The notes below the pieces were generated by a model, which made no database searches, was not told the DNA's origin, and was given only the letters and a program-made list of their open reading frames with translations. DNA of 64,000 bases from Mesomycoplasma bovoculi M165/69 (GTDB lineage: Bacteria > Bacillota_I > Bacilli_A > Mycoplasmatales > Metamycoplasmataceae), in the NCBI RefSeq assembly GCF_000524555.1, contig NZ_CP007154.1, positions 496,001 to 560,000 of the forward strand. Direction: 5' to 3'. Both the position numbers and the translations under genes were made by a program. Below, in pieces: positions 43,501 to 53,990 of the stretch; within the stretch, counting starts at the first letter, position 1; each line of letters opens with the position of its first letter.

Positions 43501-45264
43501 AAAGAACAAATGCCACCATCTAATTTTTTTGTTTCAAATTACGAAGATGATGAAAATGGTTTTGATGAAGATAATTTAAGTGCTGAAGATGATTTTTCAA
43601 ATGGTTTTGACTCTGTTCTAAATTTAGGAGAAGCTATCTTAGATTCTATCGAACTTAAGTGGCACTATCGATCAGAATTTGAAGAATTAATTTATACTTC
43701 TAAAGAAAATATCTATAAAAGTCTCAAAACTTTCGCAAATGCAAGACAACCACAATCAAATGAAGGGTTGAGATTTGTTTATGCTCAACCCGATCTAGCA
43801 ACCAAAATCAGTGATGAACAAAATATTATTAATAAGTCTTTTGAAATTCTTAAAAAACTTATAAATAAATATCACAATAAAGCTTCAATTGGTTTTGTTG
43901 TACTTAACTCAGAAGTGCAACAAAAAGTTGAACGTGAAATTGAAAAATTTAAATTAAATAATCCTAAATATAAATTTTTCTTTGAATCTCAAACTGATAG
44001 TCCATTTTTTGTTAAAAACATTGAAACCGTTCAAGGTGATGAACGTGACTTTATTATTTTCTTAATTGAAGGGAAAAGAAATAGTGACTCTAGAATTGGT
44101 TTATCATTTGGAGCAATCAATAGAAATTTTGGATACAAAAGATTAAATGTTGCTATCACTCGTGCTAAAAAAGGTATGTTTTTAGTTTCTAACTTTAGAA
44201 GTGATGAAGTTGATTGATTTAAAAGTGACAATCGTGGAATTAAATTGCTTGAGCAATTTTTTAAAAATGCAGAATTTGGAATTAAACCAGCTGAAAACAC
44301 TACAACTGATAAAACAAATTCAATTTTTGCAAACCAAGTTTACTTAAAACTTAAAGAAAAAGGTTTCAATGTTCATAAACAAGTTGGTTCATCATCACAA
44401 TATATTGATATAGCTGTTGTTGATAGCAAAAATTCTAATCATTATGTCTTGGGAATTGAATGTGATGGAACTGCCTACAAACAATCTAAAACTAGTCGTG
44501 ACCGTGATAGACTTCGCCACCAAGTGTTCCAACGTAGAGGTTGAAATATTCATAGAATTTGATCTGTAGATTGATTTAAAAATAGTGAAGAACAGCTTCA
44601 AATAATTGTTGATAAACTTATTAATTTAGGAACTTACCCAGACAAATCCAATAATAATTCAGGCACAAAATCAAGTAATGATGATAACTATGCTTTGCGA
44701 GATTTTTCTTCAGCTAACTTATTTGAAGAATTTCCAGACATTGAAGAAACTGTAAGTCAATTTGCAAACAAAGATGATGCAAATTCATTTTATCAAGCAG
44801 ATTCTGAACAAAAAAGTTTAATAATTAAACAAGTTTTAGACAAAAGTGGGCCAATTTTGTATAGCAAACTTGCAACAATTATTAAAAATTGAATTTTCGA
44901 GCCTAGAATAAATCCTTCACTCAAAGATAAAATTAACAATTGAATTTTGCCTGTTGCAAAAATTCAAGACAATTTTGTTATCCCACTAAATGCTGATTTT
45001 AATTTCCGCCAAAGCAAAACACTAGCAACTCAAAGAAATATTTTGGAAATTCATGATAATGAACTCAAAAATTGCATTTTAACAATTTTTGAGCACAACA
45101 ATATTGCTATTAGTCTCAGTGAAATGACAAGAGAAATTTGTAACCGTACACAAAATAATTTTAGAGCAACTTTTAGTCAAAAAATTAAAGAAATTTTTGA
45201 ACAATTAAAAGATGATGATAAAGTTATAGAAGTTAGTTTTGAAATATATAGAAAGCTCAACTAG
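40591..45264 (+). CDS. DUF4011 - superfamily 1 helicase - Vsr/DUF559-like nuclease - DUF3320 protein (Hhe-like)
   Basis: A 1557-residue protein. Order: DUF4011-like N-terminus (WKTKLLDLSTKNKTINF near residue 18); Walker A LQGPPGTGKSQ near 330; a helical insert; DEAS box (IIFDEASQIRPEIA near 943) followed by IAGDKEQMPPSNFF; helicase C-terminal motifs VQGDERDFIIF and RLNVAITRAKKGMFLV. Next comes a PD-(D/E)XK-like nuclease (about 1250-1340: QYIDIAVVDS, VLGIECDGTAYK, RDRLRHQVFQRRGWNIHRIW) and a DUF3320-like end (about 1425-1480). This order matches the single-gene anti-phage proteins called Hhe in defence surveys (from memory). A defence or DNA-repair role is inferred. AAAGGA precedes the ATG. 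A DUF2779 gene follows 29 bp downstream. Confidence 0.85.
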
Positions 45265-45293
45265 CTAGTAAATTATAGTTTTTTTAATTAATT

Positions 45294-47195
45294 ATGGACT
45301 GAATTCGTTTTAAACATTATTTAAAATTGTCAACAGGCCAACCTTATTTTATTTGAAACAAAATCACTCAATCAAACAAAGAGGAATTTGATGAAGATTT
45401 TGATGAAGAGGATTTTGGTGAAGATAGTAATTTATGAAATTTTGAAAGTTTCTCTGAATCTCAACCAGAAAAATATGTTGACATTCACACCAATGTTTTT
45501 AAGTATTTTACAAATTATTTTTTTGAGTTTGTTAAGCAAACATATCAACAAAATATTTGTGTCGTTAATTCCCCCAAAACAGAAAATGCTATCGAACAAA
45601 CAAATCAATTCTTACTAGATAATTCTTGCGAAATTATTTTATGGCCTACTTTTAGTTTTAAAAATGCAGTTGCTAAACCTGACATTTTTATTAAAAAAAG
45701 CAAAGAAATTGGGCATTTAAAAATAAGTTCTTCAACTACAATTAAAGAATTTTTGCGTTCAAATTGAGACTTTTGAATTAGCACTTATAGTTTAAGAAAC
45801 ATTTTAAACACTAAGTTTCCCATTGAAAATATATCTATTTTTCTTTTAGACACTGTTGAAAAACCTAAAGCTAAACAAGTTGAATTTGTTAAACTTAAAC
45901 ATATTAGTTACAATAAAACTACAAAAAAACCTAGTCAAACAGAATTAAAAAGTGGTCAATATTCTCAATTTTTTCTTAAAAAAATAGCCAAACAAATGGG
46001 GCTAACCGCCTCGCAGTTTAATGATGACAACTATATGATGGCTAACACTATTTTTACTCATGTTTATAAAGGAAGTATAAAAAAAGGCAAGTCAAATAAA
46101 ACTAAAGATGATATTTATATTCCTATGATTGATATTTTAGATGCTTTAGAAATGATTGAAGAAGCTAAAAATATTACAACTTTCGAACAACCATTACCAA
46201 TAGATAATGGTGAATTTACAAAAAATAGTGATTTTAAAGAAATTGTAGCTCTCAAATTACCTGAAATAGATGGTTTTAGTGGAACCTTAATCAAAAGCAA
46301 CACTATTATCGAAATAAAAGACAAACCTGAAATACTTCAAAATTGAATTAACACTTCTTTTTGATTTAATTTTTTTAAACAAAGCAACCAAATTATCATA
46401 AATGATGAAACTGCAATTTATGATTTTATGGCAAAATTTGCCAATAGCAAAAAAATTGTTTGGTTTGATTTTGAAGCATTTAGTCTTCCTTATCCTGCAA
46501 TTGATTTTAGTCCACCTTATCAACAATTGATTTTTCAAGCTTCTGTAATTGTTACGGAAAATGGTAAAGAAATCAAACAAAATTTTGATGATCAAAATTT
46601 TGTAATTGACCCAAAAACCTATAAATGAGAAGATTGTTTTAAAATTATTGACAAAATTTATGCAAGCGATGCAGACTTATATGTTGTTTTTAACAAAGGA
46701 TATGAGCATTCAAAATTGAATGAAATGCTAAAATTAATAGAAGATAATTTGAGTGTAGACTTTGATCGTCATATTGTTCTTGAAAAAATTCAACCTTATA
46801 GGCAAAAAGTCTATGAAATCATAGAAAAAACAGTAGATTTAAAAGATCCTTTTGCTCAGGGGTGAATAGTAATTTCTGATTTGAAAGGCTTTTTTTCAAT
46901 TAAAAAAATTGAACATTTTATAACTAAATATAATTATCAATTAAATCATTTGATTACGCCTTATAAAATGCTGAAGGTGCAAAATGGACTAATGGCAATG
47001 CAAAAAGGTATTCAAAGATATTTGAATTTAATTGCTGACAAGGAATGAGTAAGTGTGAAGAAAAATCTTCAAGATTACTGTCAAAATGATGTTGTTGCTA
47101 TGATTATGGTTTATGATTTTATACTATTTTTAATTGAAAATATTGATGTTGCCAACAACATTAAAGTGCAAGATTTTTCTCGAGTAAAACTTTAA
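45294..47195 (+). CDS. DUF2779/UU173-family protein with DEDDy exonuclease-like domain
   Basis: 633 residues. An acidic N-terminal stretch (about 30-60) is followed by a RecB-like PD-(D/E)XK region (AKPDIFIK near 127, then LKISSSTTIK, where the usual Glu of the E-x-K motif is replaced). The C-terminal half is a DUF2779/RNase-H-fold exonuclease-like domain: IVWFDFEAFSLPYPA near 390 carries the DxE pair, followed by SPPYQQLIFQASV, and the last motif DYCQNDVVAM supplies Tyr and Asp. A 3'-5' exonuclease role is inferred. It follows the helicase gene by 29 bp and may form a unit with it. No Shine-Dalgarno is present; TATAGT ends 14 nt before the ATG. Confidence 0.8.
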
Positions 47196-48802
47196 TTAAT
47201 TGATTGTTTTAAAACAACTTTTACAAAAGCATCAAATAGCGGGTGTGGTGAAAGTGGTTTTGATTCAAATTCAGGATGATACTGAACACCAATGTAAAAA
47301 TCTTTAGTTTTATCTTCACATGATTCTACTAAACCTGTATGTTTTTCAAAACCACTAAAATAAAAATTATCATCTGAAATAGTATTGATATATTTTTTAA
47401 CAACTTCAAAACGATGTCTATGACGTTCAGAAGCAAATTTATTTTTATAAATTTGCGCAATTTTACTATTTTCTACAAATTGAATATCATAACTTCCTAA
47501 ACGAAGAGTTCCACCCAATTGTAACTCATGACCATTTTCCTTGTTGTAATCTAAAACACTAGTTTGGTTGGGTTGCTCTTTTAGAAATTCTGCTGAGTTA
47601 GCATTTGAAATACCTTTGTATCTTGCATATGCAACAGTCATCGCTTGCATTCCCAAACAAATTCCAAAAGTTGGAATGTTATTTGCATGCAAAAACATTG
47701 CTGCAGCAACTTTGATTTCAAAACCGCGGTAACCAAAACCTGGCAAAATTAATGCTCCTGAATATTCTTTCAACTTATTCAAATCAAATGGATGTTCACC
47801 TGAAGTGTCTATAAAATCCAAGTTGATTTCACAATTATTGTATGCTCCAGCAAAATTTAAAGCTTCCAAAATTGATTTGTAAGCATCTTTAAATTCAATA
47901 TACTTTCCAAGTGCTGCAATTTTGACAGAATGCTCTTTTTTAGCTAGCATTTTTTCATTAAAAGCATTTCATAGCCTTAAATCTGGTGCAACATTTTCTA
48001 AATTAAAATGTTCTAAAATAATTTCAAGAACTTTCGATTGTTTTAGCATTTCTGGCAAGGAATAAATATTTGGTAAATTAGGGATTGCAATTACATTTTT
48101 AGTTGACATTCAACTGGATTTAGCTACTTTTTGACAAACTTGTTCATCAACCTCTAAACTATCAAGACGAACAAAAACTAAATTTGGTTTAATTCCCAAA
48201 GTATTTAAATTTGCAATAGAAAACTGAGTGGGTTTTGTTTTAAAATCTTGTGAAGTTGACAAAAATGGCACGTATGTTGTATGAATAAAAAATGTGTTTT
48301 TATAATCAGATTCTGCCCCCATTTGTGATGCTGCAAAATAAAATGGATTTGATTCCATATCACCCACAGTACCGCCAATTTCAACTAATACAAAATCAGT
48401 TTTGTGTTTTTTTGCAACACCTTTAATGTAATTCATAATTTCATCTGTTACATTTGGAATTCATTGAACTGTTTTGCCTTTGTATTCACCACGACGTTCT
48501 TTTTCAATAACTGAAAGTAAAATTTTCCCTGTTGTATGATTGGAATCTTTAGAAAAATTTTGATTAGTAAAACGTTCATAATGACCTAAATCTAAATCAG
48601 TCTCACCACCATCTGAAGTAACGTAAACCTCGCCATGTTCATATGGAGATAAAACTCCTGGGTCAACATTTAAATATGGATCTAATTTTAAAATAAAGAC
48701 TGAAAAGTTAGCAGCCTTTAATAAATTAGCCACAGATGCAACTGCAACACCTTTACCAACTCCTGATAAAACGCCACCTGTAATAAAAATGAATTTTGAC
48801 AT
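47192..48802 (-). CDS. pyrG: CTP synthase
   Basis: 536 residues: an N-terminal synthetase domain ([41 protein letters not shown] region, [13 protein letters not shown]) and a C-terminal class I glutaminase (FGICLGMQ with the nucleophile Cys, [17 protein letters not shown]). It aminates UTP to CTP with glutamine nitrogen. Its stop overlaps that of the convergent DUF2779 gene at TTAA (47192-47195). It is the last gene of the long minus-strand block, 42 bp after the msrA-tyrS fusion. Confidence 0.95.
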
Positions 48803-48844
48803 AATATTCCTTGTCTAAAAATTAAATTATATAAAAAGTTGCAA

Positions 48845-50572
48845 CTATTTTGCAACTTCAATAATAAAAAATGACTTTTTACCTTTTTTAATCAATAAGC
48901 GATTTTCGTCATCCAAAAGATTAGAATTTAAATCATCTGCTTGTTGAATTTTGACACCATTAATTTCTAAAGCGCCATCATTCATAAATTCTCTAAGTTC
49001 TCTTCGAGAATTAAAAATTTTATTTTCTAACAAAATTTCTGCATTAAATTTTTGAACTTTAAAAAATGGTAAAACTTTAGCAAGTTCGTTTTTTTCATTC
49101 TGATTTATCATTTCATAACTAACTTTACCAAATAAAATACTACTAATTTTGTTTGCAAGTTCCAAGCCTTGTTTTCCATGAATATCAAAAACAATTTCTT
49201 CAGCTAATCTTTTTTGTAACAAGCGGGCTTTTTTATTCAAATTATGATCATTTATTAATGCTTGAATTTCATTCAAGCTAGAAAAAGATAGCATCATCAT
49301 AATTTTTTCTGCTTGCTCATCACTTTGGTTGTATAAAAATTGATAAAGTTTGTAGGGACTAAACATTTGACCATCAAGCCACATAGGTTCTCCACCAAAT
49401 GTTTTCCCAAACTTGCGACCCTGTTCATCTGTTAGCAAATTAGTTGTAAAAACAAACGAATTTGTTTCACCAATAGTCTTTTTAATTATATCAAGCCCAG
49501 TAACCATATTACCTCATTGATCTGAACCACCACCTTGACCAATAACATTATGATTTTCATGTAAAAATTTAAAATCTCAACCTTGAATTAGTTGATAACT
49601 AAATTCTGTAAAAGACAATCCACTCTGAATTCGAGTTGCAATGGAATCTTTAGCAAGCAAATATGCAATATTGATGTTTTTACCAATATCACGCAAAAAA
49701 TCAATAATAGTCATTTGTTCATAAATTTGAAGATTATCAAAAACTTCTAAACCAAAACCTTGAAGTTGTTTGATTATTTTCACTTTATTGTCAAGAAGTG
49801 TTGGCAAGTCTAAAAGAACTCTCTCTTTTGATGCAAAAGAAGGATCACCTATCATTCCTGTTGCCCCACCTACAACCGCAATTGTTTCAATCCCTAATTT
49901 TTGCAAGCGCTTTAAAACACTTATAGCTATGTAATTTCCAAGGTGAAGGGACTGAGCTGTTGGATCAAAACCAATATAAATTTTTTGACCTTTTTGAATA
50001 TTAGCAAATTTTTGCTCATCACTAATATCTTTTATAATGTTTCTTTGTTTTAGTTCATAAATAAAGTTTGAAATATTACTTTTTTGCAGATTTTTTGGAA
50101 AACTTGATAAATCAATGTGGCAATATCCTTGTGGATTTTTTTCCAAATATTTTTGATGATATTCTTCTGCAATAGTTAAATCTTTAACTAAGTCAAATTC
50201 TAAAAAATTTGTACGGTTTTCAGATGCCACAAATTTTTTATTAAATTCTAAAAAAACATTTAAATCTTCTTGATTTTGTGCATAAACTCCACAACGATAT
50301 TGGATCCCTTTATCATTGCCTTGTTGATTCAAACTGTATGGATCAACTATTTTTAAAAATAAATTTCAAATTGTTTCATCACTAATTTGATTTGGATCAT
50401 AATTAATTTCAACAGCTTCAACATGACCTGAGCTTTGGCAAACTTGTTTATAAGTAACACCTTCAAAACCACCATTTAAATAAACCACTTGAGTTGAGCT
50501 AACACCTTTGGCTTGGTCTAAAAAAGCTTGCGCACCTCAAAAACATCCTGCCGCTAAATAAATTCTTTTCAT
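48845..50572 (-). CDS. MsrA - tyrosyl-tRNA synthetase fusion protein
   Basis: One open frame of 576 codons. Residues 1 to about 160 are peptide methionine sulfoxide reductase A: catalytic AAGCFWGAQAFL with Cys near residue 10, SSGHVEAVEINYDP, GIQYRCGVY and the C-terminal YHQKYLEKNPQGYCH. From about residue 168 a complete class I TyrRS follows: ELKQRNIIKDISDEQKF, GFDPTAQSLHLGNY (HIGH-type), VVGGATGMIGDPS, YLLAKDSIATRIQSGLSFTEF, QGGGSDQWGN, KFGKT (KMSKS-type) and a C-terminal S4 domain (FNSRRELREFM). I checked the junction and all gaps and saw no TAA/TAG, no internal ATG and no ribosome site before the TyrRS part. One polypeptide would both reduce Met sulfoxide and charge tRNA-Tyr. Confidence 0.9.
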
Positions 50573-50587
50573 TTTTTTCCTTTTTGT

Positions 50588-51418
50588 TTATTTTTTGTTT
50601 AGTAACATTGCTATTTCTTTATCATAAATTGGAGCACCATCAACTCATGGTGTTTCTAAAATAATGGGAATATTATCAAACAAAGGTTCGTGTACTATTT
50701 TTTGCAAAGTTTCTAAACCAATTTTACCTTGGTCAATATTGGCATGTCTATCACGATGTGAACCTAACTCATTTTGTGAATCATTCAAATGAATTACTTT
50801 TAAATAGTTTATCATTCTTGTAGATTTTAAAAGTTCTATAAATTCATTGTAATTATGTAAGTTATAACCTGCATCTCAAACATGGCAAGTATCTAAGCAA
50901 ATTGCCACCCTTGGTGAATTTATAGACTCAACAATGTAAACAACTTCTTCAAATGTTGTACCAATCTCAGTCCCTTTTCCCGCCATAGTTTCAATGCAAA
51001 TAACAACATCTTTTGTTTGTGATATAACAAATTTAAGAGACTCGATGAGTTGCTCAATTGAAGCTTGACGACTAAAGGTTGTATAAGAACCTGGATGAAG
51101 AACAAGATATTTAGCTCCAATATAGTTCATTCGATTAATTTCTTCAATTAAAAACTTGTTGGCAAATTCAGCCTTTACTAAACTTGCATTATTAATAATG
51201 TATGGCGCATGAACTACAATATCTTCTGGAGTAATAATATTAGAATACATTTTTTGATAATCTTCTAAGCGATAATTACTCACACTAATTCTTTTTGATG
51301 TTTGTGGAGCACCTAAAAAAATCATCATTGTGTTAGCTTTATTTGCTACAGAATCCGCGCTAGCACCAACTAAATATAAGGGTTTTTTAAATGAAACATG
51401 AGAACCTAATTTAATCAT
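50588..51418 (-). CDS. nfo: Endonuclease IV (AP endonuclease)
   Basis: 276 residues, full family length. Metal-site motifs in order: [65 protein letters not shown] and ILETPW. It cuts DNA at abasic sites during base excision repair. The start at 51418 gives the conserved MIKLGSHVS; it overlaps the end of the Nif3-like gene by 8 bp. A longer upstream version is rejected. One TGA (Trp) is in CHVWDAG. Confidence 0.95.
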
Positions 51419-52208
51419 AATTGCCTCTAATGTTAGCAAAAATTTCATTTGCTAAATAAATAATTGTTTGAATTTTTGGAAAATGTTGATTTAATATTTG
51501 TTTAATATCAAAGACAAAATGTTGTTCAACTAAATGACTAAGTTGTAAAACATTAATTTTTTGTGCTTCAATAGTTAATCAATCTGATCATTTTAAGTCG
51601 GAGGTTAAAACTAAATCAGCTTTGTTTTTTTTAGCAGTTAAAACTGCTTCAATCCCACCACTTCCTGGCAAAATTGCTAGTTTTTTTACAACAAAATTTT
51701 TAGTAACATTTGATTGTAGTTGTAAAAGTTTCAAATTTTGTTGCACAGCACTCACTACAAGGTTGAAGTTGGTTTTTACATCAACAATTAAATTATAATT
51801 ATCAATTGCTTTTTTTTCATATACTTGCAAACCTAAATTTTTTAAAATAGCATTTGCTGTACTGTGATTTGTGGAGTCATAACTTGTATGCAAAGTATAG
51901 ACAGCAATTCCCTCTTTGCGTAATTTAGAATAAATTACTTTTTTGTATGGTGCTTTTTTGTATTCATCAACTTTGGTCTCATAAAAGAAAAATGGATGAT
52001 GAATAATAATCAAACCTACTTTACTTGTAATTGCTTGTTCTAGCACTTTTTGAGTTAAATCAAGTGCTACTAAAATTTTGTCAAGTGTTTTTTGAGCACT
52101 TGGAACTTCTAAACCTTCAGTATCTCAAGGAGCGGCAAATTCAGATGTAAATTTAAATTTTAGAAAATCAACAACATTTTTTATAGTAGGCTCAAAATTA
52201 ATAGTCAT
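51411..52208 (-). CDS. Nif3-like dinuclear metal centre protein (GTP cyclohydrolase 1 type 2 family)
   Basis: 265 residues, the short form without the central PII-like insert common in Firmicutes. Metal ligands are visible in IIHHPFFF, YTLHTSYDS and LPGSGG-EAVL, plus the C-terminal LSHLVEQHFVF. The family is annotated as a GTP cyclohydrolase but its true role is open. The gene sits between rpoD and nfo; a Nif3 gene next to rpoD is a common Firmicute arrangement. TGA codons are Trp (PWDTEGLEVP). Confidence 0.9.
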
Positions 52209-52214
52209 TTTAAA

Positions 52215-53975
52215 TTAAAAAAAGTCCTTGTGCATTCAACGACGATATAAAGGTTTTAGTTTTTTGAGAATTTTGGTTTCAATTTGACGAATTCTCTCTT
52301 TTGTTACTTTTCGCAACTCTGCCATTTCATCAAAAGAATGTGGTTTATATTGATTACCATTTTCATCTTCACTAATTCCAAAACGACGAAAAATAAAATC
52401 TTGCTCGTCCCGGTCTAAATTTTCTTTAATAATATTTACAAGCATTTTACCACGTTCCTCGCGTTCAGCATATTCAACTGGAGAAATTACACTTTCATCT
52501 TTAATGAAATCTGAAAAAGAGCTATCTTCTTCTTTACCAATGGTTTTATCAAGAGAAATAGGTTCAATATTAATACGACGAATATGTTGAACTTTTTCAG
52601 CTGTAAAATCACCACCTAGTCTTGCAGCAATTTCTTCAGCTGTAGGATTTAGACCTGTTTCTTGTTGTAATTCTCTATCTATTTTGTTGATTTTATTGAT
52701 AGTTTCAACCATATGAACAGGAATTCGAACTAATCTTGCTTGATCAGCCACTGCTCTAGTGATTGCTTGACGAATTCATCAAGTTGCATATGTACTAAAT
52801 TTAAATCCTTTGCTAGGATCAAATTTTGATACAGCTTTCATAATTCCTAAGTTTCCTTCAGAAATTAAGTCAATAAAACCTAGACCTCTATTTTTATAAC
52901 GTTTTGCATTGTTGATAACAAGTCTCAAATTACGTTGTACCAATGTATCTCTAGCTTTTTTACCAATTCGACCTGGCATTTGCATTTTTTTGGTCAACTC
53001 TTGCTCTTCTTCAGGGGTTAGCAATTTTCCGTATTTCCCAATTCAACGCATATATCATTTTATAATGTCATTAGTGTCAGAAAGTTTATTTCGATAAGTA
53101 TCATCACTATAAATTTTTGTTCGTCTATGACTCACGCTATCTTCGTCTAAATAGTCTAATTTGCTTGGTTCTTGAATTAAAAGACTTTCATCCATATTGT
53201 CATCATCAACATCTTCTTCATTAAAACTCTCAAAATCTTCATCTTCATTAAAATTTTGGAAGTCTTCATCTTCTTGAAATTTATCTTTTTTGGGTTTGGA
53301 TTTACTATATTTGGATAACTCGTTTAATTCAACATCAGCAACATCTAACTCATCTGCTTGTTTATCTAAAATTTTACTTTTAATCAAAATAGAATACATA
53401 TTGTCAATTTCATCTTCAGGAATTTGAAGATTTTTTTTGTCTAAAAATAAATAAACTTCATCATTTGTTAAAAAAATTTTTTGATTTTTCTTAATTTCTT
53501 TAGATTTTAATAATTTCTTTTTTTTCTTTTCAAGAACTTTAGAAAGTTCATTAATTAAAAAATCATAAGTTTTTGATTCTGAATTTATTGTTGATTTTTT
53601 TGTTGTCTTTATTTTTTTTGTTTTTGATTTTGTAGTTTTTGAAGCACTTGTTTTTGCTTTTTTACTTGAATCAGTTGAAGATTTTTCTTTTGCAACTTTT
53701 ACTTTTTTTTCTTTGGCAACTTTAGTTTTAGTGTCTTCTTTTTTAGATTTTTTAGTTTCTACTTTTGACACTTTTGCTTTTATTTCAGTGTTTTTTGAAT
53801 CCTTTTTTTTAGATTCTTTGGCAACTTTAGACAAACTATTTTTTGTTTTTGATTCTTTTTTGCTTAACTCAGAAGTTTTAACTTCTTTACTTGCTTTAGT
53901 TGTTTTTGATTTAACTTTTTTTGTTTCTTTTTCTTGCTTTAATATTAAATTTTTTTCTGTTTTTTTTGATGACAT
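52215..53975 (-). CDS. rpoD: RNA polymerase primary sigma factor (sigma-70/RpoD) with long basic N-terminal extension
   Basis: 586 residues. The conserved half (from about residue 310) has region 2 ([55 protein letters not shown]), region 3 ([14 protein letters not shown]) and region 4.2 ([19 protein letters not shown]). The first 140 residues are almost only Lys, Ser, Thr, Glu and Ala, followed by a predicted small domain and a very acidic stretch (about 250-285). This replaces the usual region 1.1 and may bind nucleic acid; that is an inference. The frame runs to TAA 52215 through the TGA at 52236. It lies in the Firmicute-type order glyS-dnaG-rpoD. Confidence 0.96.
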
Positions 53976-53990
53976 AAAACTCCTTAAATT

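Noticed and set aside
48845-50572. Two overlapping genes (msrA and tyrS) instead of a fusion
   Set aside because: The joint frame has no stop and the TyrRS half lacks a start codon or ribosome site at the junction.
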